Source: Streptomyces calvus
GTDB taxonomy: Bacteria > Actinomycetota > Actinomycetes > Streptomycetales > Streptomycetaceae
DNA: 64,000 nucleotides
Direction of reading: 5' to 3'
Assembly: GCF_006782915.1 (NCBI RefSeq)
Contig: NZ_VCNP01000047.1
Location: 62,001-126,000, forward strand
Part shown: positions 45,499-54,588 of the stretch, piece after piece
Layout of the letters: the number at the start of each line of letters is the position of its first letter
Position numbering within the stretch: the first letter of the stretch is position 1
Position numbers and translations under genes: made by a program
Notes under the pieces: model-generated
Database searches by the model: none
The model's input: only the letters and a program-made list of their open reading frames with translations
What the model was told of the DNA's origin: nothing

Positions 45499-47070
45499 AT
45501 GGCAGTGACCCAGCAGGAGATCGAGAACCGGCTGTGGGACGCCGCCGACGAGCTGCGCGTGGCGATGCCCGAAGCGCAGTACTCCTCGGTCGTCTTCCCG
45601 CTGATGTTCTGGAAGTACTTGTCGGACACCTGGGAGCACCACCATCAGGAGTTCCTGGACGAGAACGACCCGGACAGTCTCTCCGCTGAGGAAGCCCGCG
45701 AGATCGAGTACCGCGACTACCAGTCGTTCGAGATCCCGTTGATCTACTCCGGTACCGTTGCCGAGCGTCGGGCCTCCTGGTCGTCCATTCTGGTCACCAT
45801 CACCCAGCCCGGCCTCGGCCAGCGGGTCCGCGCCTCCCTGCAGGCCATCGAGACGGCCAACCCCGACAAGTTCTCCCGCCTGTTCGGGTCCATGACCTGG
45901 ACCTCCGAGGAGGTGCTGTCGGGGGAGGTGTTGGCGGCGGTCATGCAGGCGATGGACCGCACTCCGAAGATGCACGAGGGCAACATGTCCCATGACGTGC
46001 TCGGCGGGGCGTACGAGTACCTGTTGAAGCGGTTCTCTGACGGGTCGGGTACCCGCGCCGGCCAGTTCTTCACCCCGCGCGAGGTCGTCGAGCTGCTCGT
46101 CGAGATCCTCGACCCCAAGGGGCACGAGTCGGTGTACGACCCGACCTGCGGGTCGGGCGGCATGCTCATCGCCTCCGCGAACCTCCTGAAGGCCCACGGC
46201 GGCCGCGGCTACACCCTCAAGCTGTACGGGCAGGAAGCCGTACCGGACACCGCCGGTGTGGCCCGCATGAACCTCTTCATGCACAACCTCACCCAGTTCC
46301 AGGTCGAGGTCGGCGACACCCTGAAGGACCCGCGCTTCAAGAAGCCGGACGGGTCCGTCGCGACCTTCGACGTGATCCTCGCCAACCCGCCCTACAGCCT
46401 GAAGTGGAAGCCCTGGACCAACGACCCGCGAGCCCTCGGCGGGGTCGCCCCGCAGTCGTCGGCGGATTGGGCGTTCGTCCAGCACATGATCGCGTCGATG
46501 GACCCGAAGAAGGGCCGCGCCGGCGTCGTCCTGCCCCACGGCGTTCTCTTCCGCGGCGGCCAGGAAGCAGCCATCCGCCGGCGCGTCCTGGACGACAACC
46601 TGCTCGAAGCCGTCGTCGGCCTGCCGGCCAACCTCTTCTACAGCACCAGCATTCCCACGGCGATCCTGGTTTTCCGTGCCCCTGGCACCAAGACCTTGGA
46701 ACGGCAGGAGGGAGTGCTGTTCATCGACGCCTCCAAGCGGTTCGCTAAGGCCAAGAATCGCAACATCCTCACCGACGCCGACATCGCCGACGTCGTGACC
46801 GCCTACCACTCAAAATTCGACGCCGACGGCAACCCGGTGGACCCCGACGGAGAAGGCGGACTGGCGGCACGTTTCGTCCCCACCACGGAGATCGTGGCGA
46901 ACGGGTACGACCTCAACATCGGCAGGTACATCAAGCAGGCCGCCGCCGAGCAGGAAGACCTCAGCACCCTCATCGACGCCTACAACATCGCCCGAGGTGA
47001 GCGCCAGAAGACCGAGCAGCGCATGCTCGCCGTTCTCGCTGCCGCCGGGATCGAGGGCTTCGATGAGTGA
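45499..47070 (+). CDS. hsdM: Type I restriction-modification methyltransferase subunit
   Basis: HsdM transfers a methyl group from S-adenosylmethionine to adenine N6 in the site chosen by HsdS. The 523-residue protein has the N-terminal HsdM helical domain (EIENRLWDAADELR, PLMFWKYLSD), the SAM-binding motif DPTCGSGGML starting at Asp214, and the catalytic NPPYS starting at Asn296. Further family blocks are GRAGVVLPHGVLFRGG and AVVGLPANLFYSTSIPTAILVF. Two HsdM and one HsdS make the methylase, and addition of HsdR gives the restriction complex. The start ATG 45499 is only moderately supported by AAGGA 12 nt upstream. It overlaps hsdS by 8 bp. Confidence 0.96.
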   Translation: MAVTQQEIENRLWDAADELRVAMPEAQYSSVVFPLMFWKYLSDTWEHHHQEFLDENDPDSLSAEEAREIEYRDYQSFEIPLIYSGTVAERRASWSSILVTITQPGLGQRVRASLQAIETANPDKFSRLFGSMTWTSEEVLSGEVLAAVMQAMDRTPKMHEGNMSHDVLGGAYEYLLKRFSDGSGTRAGQFFTPREVVELLVEILDPKGHESVYDPTCGSGGMLIASANLLKAHGGRGYTLKLYGQEAVPDTAGVARMNLFMHNLTQFQVEVGDTLKDPRFKKPDGSVATFDVILANPPYSLKWKPWTNDPRALGGVAPQSSADWAFVQHMIASMDPKKGRAGVVLPHGVLFRGGQEAAIRRRVLDDNLLEAVVGLPANLFYSTSIPTAILVFRAPGTKTLERQEGVLFIDASKRFAKAKNRNILTDADIADVVTAYHSKFDADGNPVDPDGEGGLAARFVPTTEIVANGYDLNIGRYIKQAAAEQEDLSTLIDAYNIARGERQKTEQRMLAVLAAAGIEGFDE

Positions 47071-48250
47071 CTGGCGGCAGGTCTCGCTGTCGGAAGTTGT
47101 CACGCGCGTCACGACCAAGAACGTGAACGGGACCAACGAGAACGTTCTGACCGTCTCCGCCGAGCACGGACTGATCGCGCAGGAATCGTTCTTCACGAAG
47201 AAGGTCGCCAGCAAGGACACCTCGGGCTACTACGTTGTCGAGCCGGGGCAGTTCGTCTACAACAAGAGCACGTCGAAGTCGGCCGCCTACGGCACGGTGG
47301 CTCGCAACCTCAGCAACGAGCCGGGCATCGTCTCCCCGCTGTACTTCGTGTTCGAGGCTAAGGACGGGGCTGCGCTTCCCGAGTACCTGGAACTTGCCCT
47401 CAACTCGGACCAGTTCTTCGGCTCGCTCGCTGGCATGCTCCGGGAGGGTGCGCGTGCCCACGGCCTGCTGAACGTCCGTCTGAAAGAGTTCTACGCTGCC
47501 ACCGTCACCCTGCCGCCCGCACCCGTGCAAGAGCGGATCGTCGAGGTCATCGGAGCGGTAGACGACCAGATCACCGCACTCGATACAGAGGCGGAGGCGC
47601 TGGCAGCGGTTTTGCGTCTCCGACGAGCTGTCCTCATCACCGACGACTCGGTTGAAGCCGTGAGGGCCGAGCACGCCTTCGACTTTTCCACCGGCGTGCG
47701 CCGGACACCCGACCGGGCGACCGGCCCATACATGACGCCCTACCTCCGTTCCGCGAACGTCGGCTACGGAATGCTCGACCTATCCGACGTGCTCGAGATG
47801 AACTACGACCCGGCGGAGCGCAAGAAATTTGGCCTTCAGTACGGCGACGTCGTGGTGTCCGAGGGCAGCGCAAGCGCGAACGCGGTCGGGATGCCCGCTA
47901 TGTGGCGAGATGAACTGCCAGGGCCCGTTTGCACCCAGATGACCCTGCTCCGTCTCCGGGCGCGGGAAGGGATCTGCATCCCTGAATTCGTCTTCCACTG
48001 GTGCATGTGGGCCTACGAGTCCAGGGCCTTCCTTGACGTCGCGGGTGGCACCAACATCAAGCACATCAGTGCCAAGCGGGCAAAGGGCATGGCCGTGCGT
48101 CTACCGTCACTCGCCCGCCAACGCGAGATGGCTGTGGAACTTGACGCAACGGCGTCTGCGTTGGAGGCGATCCGTGCGGAAGCCGCCCATCTTCGTGAAG
48201 TCCGAGCACGGCTGTTGTCCGGGCTGCTGGATCGCACCATCGAGATTTAG
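47063..48250 (+). CDS. hsdS: Type I restriction-modification specificity subunit
   Basis: HsdS recognises the bipartite DNA site of the system. The 395-residue protein starts at ATG 47063, within the end of hsdM. It has two target-recognition domains: residues ~1-160 (WRQVSLSEVVTRVTTK to LNVRLKEFYAATVTLPPAP) and ~200-360 (SANVGYGMLDLSDVLEM, FGLQYGDVVVSEGS, INxKHISAKRAKG-like). Each is followed by a conserved helical spacer (QERIVEVIGAVDDQITALDTE and QREMAVELDATASALEAIRAE). Those spacers set the gap between the half-sites. The second domain contains a typical TRD end, GGTNIKHISAKRAKG. The sequence recognised cannot be predicted here. Confidence 0.94.
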   Translation: MSDWRQVSLSEVVTRVTTKNVNGTNENVLTVSAEHGLIAQESFFTKKVASKDTSGYYVVEPGQFVYNKSTSKSAAYGTVARNLSNEPGIVSPLYFVFEAKDGAALPEYLELALNSDQFFGSLAGMLREGARAHGLLNVRLKEFYAATVTLPPAPVQERIVEVIGAVDDQITALDTEAEALAAVLRLRRAVLITDDSVEAVRAEHAFDFSTGVRRTPDRATGPYMTPYLRSANVGYGMLDLSDVLEMNYDPAERKKFGLQYGDVVVSEGSASANAVGMPAMWRDELPGPVCTQMTLLRLRAREGICIPEFVFHWCMWAYESRAFLDVAGGTNIKHISAKRAKGMAVRLPSLARQREMAVELDATASALEAIRAEAAHLREVRARLLSGLLDRTIEI

Positions 48251-48274
48251 TCGGCTGAGCTGGGGGTCTGAGTC

Positions 48275-51200
48275 GTGGCAAGGGGCATTCGGGAGCGTGA
48301 GTTCCAGAACCTGATGATCCGGTGGTCCCTCCCGATGGGCTGGGGCTTTACGGCGGGCAGGGCGCTGCCGCGTGAGACGACGCAGACGGTGCTTGCCGGC
48401 CATTTGCGAGACGCCCTCGTCCGACTCAACCCGGACGTGATCGATCGGTTCGACGTTGACGCGGTGGCCGAGGAGATCGTCGCCGCGGTCAACGCCGTCG
48501 AGGGTGGGCTGGTGCGGGCCAACGAGCAGGTACTGCGCCTGCTGCGGGGCCGTAAGGAGTTCCGGGACGCTGACGGCGTGTGGCACGCCCTGAAGGTCAT
48601 CGACCTCGAGCACCCGGCCGCCAACACGCTGGTGGTGTCGGACGAGGTGACCATCACCGTTCCCGGCAAGACCTCCCGCCGATTCGACCTGGTGTACTGG
48701 GTCAACGGCCTGCCGCTGGTCGTGGTGGAGGTGAAGTCGCCGACCGCGAAGTCCGGGTGGGCCGATGCCGCCCGCGAGATCAACGATGTGTACGTCACCG
48801 AGTACCCGTGGTTCTTCACCCCCAATGTCTTCGCCGTCGCCTCCGACGGGCTGAAGCTGCGGTTCGGTGCCGCCGGCGCGCCCACGAACCTGTGGCAGCC
48901 GTTCAGGTCCACCGCGGATGACGAGAACCTGTCCGGGCAGGCCGACGTGCAGCGCTCCGTCGAGCTGCTGCTGAACCCGGCCACGGTCCTGGACGTGCTC
49001 GCCAACTTCGTCCTGTTCGACACCTCCGGGGGCGGGGTGGACAAGAAGTACCTGCCCCGCTATCCGCAGATGGAGGCCGCGCACCTGATCCACCAGCGGG
49101 TGCTGGCGGGCGGGTCGAAGGGCCTGATCTGGCACCACCAGGGGTCGGGGAAGACGCTGCTGATGGTGTTCGCCGCCTCGCTGCTGCTGGCCGACACCCG
49201 CACCGACTCGCCCACGATAATCCTGCTCTCCGACCGGACCCAGCTCGTCCGGCAGACCTCCGGGGTGTTCACCTCCGCGATGGGTGACACCTACTTCCAC
49301 CAACCCGCCACCAGCGCCGAGCTGCGCTCCCTGCTGGCCGACGACGTGCGCGGCGTCATCTCCACGACCGTCCACAAGTTCGCCGACGCCGGCAAGGACC
49401 TGTCGATGCGGGGCAACATCATCGTGCTGGTCGACGAGGCGCACCGCACCCAGTCCGCCCGGACGCAGTCGTTGGCCGGGCAGATGCGCGCGGCGTTACC
49501 GCATGCGAAGTTCTTCGGCATGACCGGCACCCCCGTGCGTAACCTGGCCACCGACACCTTCGCCCTCTTCGGTGAGGAGAGTGACCCGGATAGGGTGCTG
49601 CACCGGTACTCGGTGTCTCGGTCCCTGCTGGACGAGGCGACCGTCCCGGTGATGCTGGACCCGCACCCGGTTGCCTTCGAGATAGATGACCAGGCGTTGC
49701 AGGCCGAGTTCGACCAGTTCGCCGACGACTTCGATCTCGACGACCCCGACCGTGAGGTTCTGTCCCGTAAGTTCGGGCGCCTCACCAGCGTGTTCGCCAA
49801 CCCCGACCGTATTCATGCGGTGTGCCAGCACATCGTGGACCACTACCTGGCTGGCGCCTACCGCAATGGCCTCAAGGCCCAGGTCGTCGCCTACAACCGT
49901 GAGCTGGCCGTGGCGTACACGGACAAGATCAACGAGCTGCTGGCCGGCTTCGAGGCCCCCCAGGTGCTGGCCGAGGTCGGCAGACACGAGCGGATCACCG
50001 CCGAGGTGAACATCTCAGTCTCGGACTCCAAGGACGAAGACCCGGCCATGCGGCCGTACCGGCTCTCGGAAGTCCAGGAGGAGGAGCAGAAGCGGCGGTT
50101 CCTCAGCCCGGACGACCCGCTGTGCTTCCTGGTGGTGACCGCGAAGCTGATGACCGGGTTCGACGCCCCCAACGAGGGCGTCCTCTACCTGGATAAGCCG
50201 CTGAAGGCCCACACCCTGTTCCAGACGATCACCCGCCCGAACCGCACCTGGATCTCCCCGACCGGGTTCGTGAAGACCTCCGGCGTGGTTGTGGACTACA
50301 TCGGCCTGGCCGAGGAGGTCCAGCGGGCCGTCGTCGACCCCACCACGTCAAAGGGGGCCGGCAAGGGGGGCGGGTTCGTCAACGACGTGACCGAGCTGGT
50401 CGCCGAGTTCCGCACCGCCTTCGCCCGCATCGAAGACCTCCTCGCGGACGTGGACGGCTTGGACCTCACGGTCCACGGATACGAGTCCGTGCGCGCCATC
50501 AACGTCTTCCTGGACGCCCACCCCGGCGCCGCCGAGGTGTTCAGCAGGGACTACCGGCTGCTGGCCCGCCTGTACTCGCTGATCAACACCGATAAGCGGA
50601 TCGCCAAGTACCGCGACGGCTTCGCCCTGTTCGGGTCCGTGTACACGACCCTGTTCAAGAAGTCCTCCGACGAGGAGCGCAAGGAACGCCTCAACGAGCT
50701 GGGGCCGATGGTCTTGGAGATCATCAACGCCCACGTCCACTCCTTCTCCGTGGTCGCCTCCCAGGAGGAGCCCCTCGTTCTGGACGCCCAGGGCATCGCC
50801 ATACTCAAGGAGCTGCTGGCCCTCGTCCACCCCAAGCCCGACAAGGACGACGACCAGAATAAGACACCGCCGTCCGCGGCCGAGATCCTGGACCACATCA
50901 AGGCCGCCCTCGACAAGGGCGTCGAACCGGGGTCCGCGAAGTACACCGCCCTCGCCGAGCGGATCAAGCAACTGCGGGACCAGATCATCCAGAACGCCCA
51001 GGACGCCCTCGAGTTCCTGTCCGAAGCACTCCGGGTCGCCCGCGCCATCGTGGACGCCCAGAAGCACCCCGCCGAAGCCGTCGTCGTGCTGGACGACGAC
51101 CACGTGGGCGTCCTGTCCCGGATCATCCACGACCACGCACCACCCGGCCTCACCATCACGGAGAGAAACCTGGCCGAGGAGATCGACCAGGTGGTCACCC

Positions 51201-51355
51201 GCACCCTCGCCCAGTCATGGGACAACGCCGACGCCCGCAACCGCGGCGTCCGCCGCGCCACCGCCTCGGTCTTCCGCCGGTACACGTTGAAGCCGGTGGG
51301 GGAGCCGTACGACTCTACTGTCGCCTACATCGAAGCCCACTACCTCGTTGACTGA
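48275..51355 (+). CDS. hsdR: Type I restriction endonuclease subunit
   Basis: HsdR cuts unmethylated DNA at a distance after ATP-driven translocation. The 1,026-residue protein starts at GTG 48275. The N-terminal nuclease has Asp138 (RRFDLVY) and Glu152-Val-Lys154 (VVVEVKSPTAKSGW), a PD-(D/E)XK site. The SF2 motor has Walker A Lys293 (HHQGSGKTLLM), the DEAH box at Asp387 (VLVDEAHRTQ), motif III (FFGMTGTPV) and motif VI-like QTITRPNRTW. The C-terminal helical region that binds the methylase is present. Length and motifs are those of an intact enzyme. The gap to hsdS is 24 bp, so the three genes form one operon. Confidence 0.96.
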   Translation: MARGIREREFQNLMIRWSLPMGWGFTAGRALPRETTQTVLAGHLRDALVRLNPDVIDRFDVDAVAEEIVAAVNAVEGGLVRANEQVLRLLRGRKEFRDADGVWHALKVIDLEHPAANTLVVSDEVTITVPGKTSRRFDLVYWVNGLPLVVVEVKSPTAKSGWADAAREINDVYVTEYPWFFTPNVFAVASDGLKLRFGAAGAPTNLWQPFRSTADDENLSGQADVQRSVELLLNPATVLDVLANFVLFDTSGGGVDKKYLPRYPQMEAAHLIHQRVLAGGSKGLIWHHQGSGKTLLMVFAASLLLADTRTDSPTIILLSDRTQLVRQTSGVFTSAMGDTYFHQPATSAELRSLLADDVRGVISTTVHKFADAGKDLSMRGNIIVLVDEAHRTQSARTQSLAGQMRAALPHAKFFGMTGTPVRNLATDTFALFGEESDPDRVLHRYSVSRSLLDEATVPVMLDPHPVAFEIDDQALQAEFDQFADDFDLDDPDREVLSRKFGRLTSVFANPDRIHAVCQHIVDHYLAGAYRNGLKAQVVAYNRELAVAYTDKINELLAGFEAPQVLAEVGRHERITAEVNISVSDSKDEDPAMRPYRLSEVQEEEQKRRFLSPDDPLCFLVVTAKLMTGFDAPNEGVLYLDKPLKAHTLFQTITRPNRTWISPTGFVKTSGVVVDYIGLAEEVQRAVVDPTTSKGAGKGGGFVNDVTELVAEFRTAFARIEDLLADVDGLDLTVHGYESVRAINVFLDAHPGAAEVFSRDYRLLARLYSLINTDKRIAKYRDGFALFGSVYTTLFKKSSDEERKERLNELGPMVLEIINAHVHSFSVVASQEEPLVLDAQGIAILKELLALVHPKPDKDDDQNKTPPSAAEILDHIKAALDKGVEPGSAKYTALAERIKQLRDQIIQNAQDALEFLSEALRVARAIVDAQKHPAEAVVVLDDDHVGVLSRIIHDHAPPGLTITERNLAEEIDQVVTRTLAQSWDNADARNRGVRRATASVFRRYTLKPVGEPYDSTVAYIEAHYLVD

Positions 51356-52044
51356 CGAGTGCACGGAGGCCCGGCAACCTGTGGCGGTTGCCGGGCCTCG
51401 TCGCGCTGCTCGGCAGTGTCGGCACCAGCTGAAACGAGCGCGACCTGCACGGGGAACTCGCCGAGTAGGCGATGACTTCGGCAGCCAGCACCTCCTCGTC
51501 ATTGAGCTGGAGCTGGAGGTCTTGCCGGCGCCGGGTTGGGACAGGACATGCACCAGTGACTGAGGGTGCCATGCCTGCTCCCACGAGGGCCTTCCATTTG
51601 TCCCGGGTTTCGGGGTCGATTGCCTCGCTCTTGGCCTCCATGACGGTCAGCGACCCGTCGGAGTCACGAACCCCGAAGTCGGGCTCGGCGCGGGCGCACC
51701 TGCACGTGCTCACAACAGTAGGTACGGTGTCGAGGCTGGGCAGGCGCTGTCCGCCCAGCGCGTGGAACATGCGACGTCTTCATATGGCGACCGGTGTGCG
51801 CAGCACCCGTACGGCGGCGCGTGACGGTTCCTCAGCTGGCGTGGGCGACGGCGGGCGCGCTGTCCTCGACGCCCGTCGGGCCTGCCCCGGCGAAGTCCTC
51901 GACCAGCCCACCAACTGCGCCTTCGTCGACCAGCAGCCGCTCACCGCCGGAGTACGCGGGCTCCGCATCGCCATCGCCGCCAGCCGACCCGCGTGGCGAA
52001 GACAAACTTCCTCAGCGCAGGTCAGCTCGCGACCTACCGTCTGG
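51356..52044. other. Decayed region after hsdR
   Basis: This 689-bp stretch has no intact gene. It contains a minus-strand fragment with a PD-(D/E)XK-like motif (51570-51770, listed separately). On the plus strand near 51990 the peptide VAKTNFLSAGQLATYRL appears briefly in frame with no continuation. The region probably holds broken cargo genes. Confidence 0.4.
51570..51770 (-). pseudogene. Gene fragment with a PD-(D/E)XK-like motif
   Basis: About 67 residues from ATG 51770 read like a real protein: MFHALGGQRLPSLDTVP, then RAEPDFGVRDSDGSLTVMEAKSEA (Asp about 14 residues before Glu-x-Lys) and DPETRDKWKALVGAGM. The pattern PDF ... VMEAK is that of a PD-(D/E)XK nuclease core. Beyond it the frame becomes Arg/Ser/Pro-rich and no longer protein-like, so the rest has decayed or lies in another frame. 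It could be the end of a small nuclease or a transposase-type endonuclease. A short functional protein is not excluded. Confidence 0.4.
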
Positions 52045-52830
52045 TCACCCCCTCCAGCTCGGGTCGCCCACGGCGTTGTCGGCGAAATCGTCGATGGACT
52101 CGTCAACTTCGCTCTGGTGATGAGCGTCGAGCTTGGCGTACAGGGCTTCGAACTCTTCGTCGTCGACTGATCCGATGTCCGTGGTCAGCTTCCCGACGAC
52201 GTCGTACTGCTCACCCGGGTCCAGTTCCCCGCTCATCAGGGCCAGGTCGACCGTCCACAGCCCGGAGCCCCGCGCCACCTGCACGACGTCCATGGCCAGC
52301 TGCAGCGGTGACGGCTTCCACCCGGTCGCCTCCTGGACGAAACCGCCCGGGTCTGCCCGGTCGTCGTTCCATCCCCGGTCCGCCACGGGCAGCCGGAGCC
52401 AGTTCAGGCGCTCCCCGCTTTCGGCATGCACCGGGTGCGTGTACCAGGTTAGGAAGGTCTCCCGCAGATCGTCCGTGTGGGTTTCGGCCCGCATCCTGCG
52501 CTCGTCGCGAGTGTACGGCGCCCCCTCGATGATCCCGTGGGTCGCGGGCGGCGCCGTGATCACTTTCCAGGCTAGGTGCACCTCGCCAGGCCGAAACAGG
52601 TCCGGCCACTGCTCGTGGTAGTGGTTGGCCTCCTTCAGCCACTTCTGCCACAGGGCAGTCGCCGGCGTCTCCTCCGGGAGGTGGCTGTCGGTGAGATGAC
52701 TGCTCCTCCCGGGAAGCCACGACAGGGCTAGTTCCTCGGTCTGTTCGTGCCTGGACTTCAGAGAGCGGAAGGTCCACAAGGTGCCCGCCGGGTACGGCTG
52801 CACGCTGGCTTGGGTAGTCGTCTGACGCAT
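52045..52830 (-). CDS. Hypothetical cargo protein (261 aa)
   Basis: The protein starts at ATG 52830 (MRQTTTQASVQPYPAGTLW). It is rich in Trp and acidic residues (TEELALSWLPGRSSH, TALWQKWLKEANHYHEQWPDLF, HLAWKVITAPPATHGI, LRETFLTWYTHPVHAESGE). The C-terminal part is strongly acidic and helical (DDEEFEALYAKLDAHHQSEVDESIDDFA). No signal peptide, membrane helix or catalytic motif is recognised. Codon use is that of an expressed gene. It is transcribed against hsdR. Being cargo of a defence-rich element, it could be a defence, anti-defence or regulatory protein, but nothing in the sequence decides this. Confidence 0.7.
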   Translation of the reverse strand: MRQTTTQASVQPYPAGTLWTFRSLKSRHEQTEELALSWLPGRSSHLTDSHLPEETPATALWQKWLKEANHYHEQWPDLFRPGEVHLAWKVITAPPATHGIIEGAPYTRDERRMRAETHTDDLRETFLTWYTHPVHAESGERLNWLRLPVADRGWNDDRADPGGFVQEATGWKPSPLQLAMDVVQVARGSGLWTVDLALMSGELDPGEQYDVVGKLTTDIGSVDDEEFEALYAKLDAHHQSEVDESIDDFADNAVGDPSWRG

Positions 52831-52901
52831 GCCGAAAAGTCTTCCAAGGCGCCGGACGTCCCGCGGCCGTTCCGTGAACCTCGCTGTCGCCCAACGAGGT
52901 T

Positions 52902-53108
52902 GAGATCCCCTACTCGGCGGGCAGCAGCAACTTCAAGGCCGAGTTAGCCAACAGTGTCCTCGTCGTCAGCGGAGAGTTCGATGAACGAGACGTCGTCGCG
53001 GTCGAACGGACCTACCGGGCCGACGGGCGCTGTGCAACGCCGACGGCTCCATCGAAGTGCACCCAGCTGGAGCTGGCAGCGCACTTCCTCATCGGTGACA
53101 TGCCGTGA
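52902..53108 (+). pseudogene. C-terminal remnant of an unknown protein
   Basis: A 68-residue in-frame stretch ending at TGA 53106-53108 is protein-like: EIPYSAGSNFKAELANSVLV, VSGEFDERDVVAVERTYRAD and TQLELAAHFLIGDMP. There is no start codon in a sensible place and the frame is closed or incoherent upstream. I read it as the surviving 3' end of a gene removed when cargo was exchanged. Confidence 0.4.
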
Positions 53109-53175
53109 GACAAGACGATGAACCCGCCCTGCCAGAAGCCAGAGCCCCCCAGGATTGGGGTTTCTGGTCACCCGC

Positions 53176-53231
53176 GAGTGAACCCAGTGTTCCCCCGGCC
53201 CATATGGGCCGGGGGAACACTGGGTTCACTC
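53176..53231. repeat. Perfect 56-bp palindrome
   Basis: Arms of 26 bp (53176-53201 and 53206-53231, beginning GAGTGAACCCAGTGTTCC) are exact reverse complements around ATAT, itself palindromic, so all 56 bp form one perfect inverted repeat. It lies 116 bp beyond the stop of the nuclease gene (minus strand) and 68 bp after the plus-strand remnant. It could be a bidirectional terminator, but it is much longer and more exact than others in the window and the arm is not simply G+C-rich. Confidence 0.9.
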
Positions 53232-53346
53232 CGCATACAGCGGCAGGTGTGGAGGCATGCTTATGGCAGTGTGTCCAGAACGCGTTGGAAGAGGGAGAGG
53301 TGCTGAGCGGGCACGAAGAATTCGAGTCCTGCCACCCCGAGCGTTA

Positions 53347-54588
53347 TCAGGCTTCTGAAGCGTCTGCCTCGTCCGCATGAACCTCGACGGTGATTCCACC
53401 TCCGGGCATAGCAGGTCCGACCAATGCCTGTTCCAGTTCGTCAAAACTGGCCCCGCAACCTCGGAGGAAGGCAGAGATCAGGCGCCGTGAGCGTCCAAAA
53501 GTATCCCTTTGAAGACCGAGACGTCCGACAACAGAGGCGTCGATATATCTTTGGTGAGTCAGCCGCTCAAAGATGAAGATGTCCATTTGGCGAGGAAGGA
53601 CACGGGCGACTGGAGCATCACTTTTCAATCTCCAGCAGAGTTCCGCCAGAGAGGCCGCATAGTCGGGAGGCTCGGGCAGGAAAGCGCCGATCGCCTCGGT
53701 GCGAATCTCAGGGGAAACTTTCGCGGCGGACAGGATGCCAGCGACGAACTTGTCGACCGAGTCCGAGATCTTCCGCATCTGGTGCATTGGGACGGCGCCC
53801 TCCGCGAGTCTTTCCGAAACGAGAGCATCCCAGTCATTTCTGTTGAGCGTGACGGCGGTCGAAGAGGCCGCAACCAGCTTCAGAGTGAGGATGCTGACAC
53901 TTTCCGACGCCAGCCACCTGACGGCGCGAGCCTCTGCGTCTTGGAGCCGCGGGGTCCAATACTTGCTGATTCCTTGGAGCAAGTCGATCAGTTGCTTGAT
54001 CGCCAGGAAATGGTCAAGGAAAAGGACTTCGCCGCGCAGGAACCAGAACGCTCGCTCCAGGTCGGCCACACGCTTGCAGGTTTCACGGACCTCTTGTTCC
54101 AAGCGCAGTGCACTTACGCCATGGGAACCGAGATCTGCCATCTTGCCAACGGCATTGATTTCCCTGCGCTCGAAATCCTGGACGCTCTGGGCCGAAACGT
54201 CCAAGCTCCGGCCCAGGTCACGGATACGGCTGGTGACACCTTTGGCCATCGTTAGTTCTGCAGCATCGGCACCAACGAGTTCACGTAGCCCGCGGAGCCA
54301 TACGAGCCTATCCAGCGGCTTTTCTGCGTTCTTCCCCGTCCCGGATTTGACTTCACCAATGTATTTGATTAGGGAGAGGTGAGGGCTGAAGTCGAAAGCG
54401 AAAAGATCCAGATCCGTGACAAGGATCGGTTCTTGGTAGTAGCGCTGGAGATTGACGCCATACCGGGCATAGAACCCTTCCCAGAACCAGAGTTGAGCAA
54501 CCCGGGCTTCCAGCTGTTCACCGAGTGAAGGTGACTTCGGGGTGGGACTCCCGCTACCGCCCGAACGGGCTCTCGTGCCTGACTGCAC
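53347..54588 (-). CDS. PD-(D/E)XK nuclease-like protein (second gene of the right-end module)
   Basis: The 413-residue protein starts at GTG 54588, with GAGGAAGGA about 9-10 nt upstream, and overlaps the end of the previous gene by 35 bp. After an aromatic helix (LEARVAQLWFWEGFYARYGV) the segment ILVTDLDLFAFDF ... YIGEVKSGTGKN places Asp61 and Glu79-x-Lys81 in the spacing of a PD-(D/E)XK nuclease core, at residues ~55-85. LDRLVWLRGLRELVGADAAEL follows as in many restriction-like nucleases. The remaining ~290 residues are helical, with no family I recognise. It is likely a DNA-cutting effector made together with the upstream protein. Codon use is clearly more A/T-tolerant than in the flanking chromosome, which supports recent transfer. 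Confidence 0.75.
   Translation of the reverse strand: MQSGTRARSGGSGSPTPKSPSLGEQLEARVAQLWFWEGFYARYGVNLQRYYQEPILVTDLDLFAFDFSPHLSLIKYIGEVKSGTGKNAEKPLDRLVWLRGLRELVGADAAELTMAKGVTSRIRDLGRSLDVSAQSVQDFERREINAVGKMADLGSHGVSALRLEQEVRETCKRVADLERAFWFLRGEVLFLDHFLAIKQLIDLLQGISKYWTPRLQDAEARAVRWLASESVSILTLKLVAASSTAVTLNRNDWDALVSERLAEGAVPMHQMRKISDSVDKFVAGILSAAKVSPEIRTEAIGAFLPEPPDYAASLAELCWRLKSDAPVARVLPRQMDIFIFERLTHQRYIDASVVGRLGLQRDTFGRSRRLISAFLRGCGASFDELEQALVGPAMPGGGITVEVHADEADASEA

Larger units (their letters stand above)
52831..53346. other. Spacer with a gene remnant and a perfect palindrome
   Basis: This 516-bp stretch between two minus-strand genes holds the C-terminal remnant at 52902-53108 (plus strand) and the 56-bp palindrome at 53176-53231. 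No intact gene is present. The promoter of the 261-residue gene should lie near 52840-52900. Confidence 0.45.

Noticed and set aside
51990..52532. Plus-strand frame starting MAKTNFLSAGQLATYRL
   Set aside because: Only the first ~17 residues look protein-like; the rest is Arg/Pro-rich antisense of the 261-residue gene.
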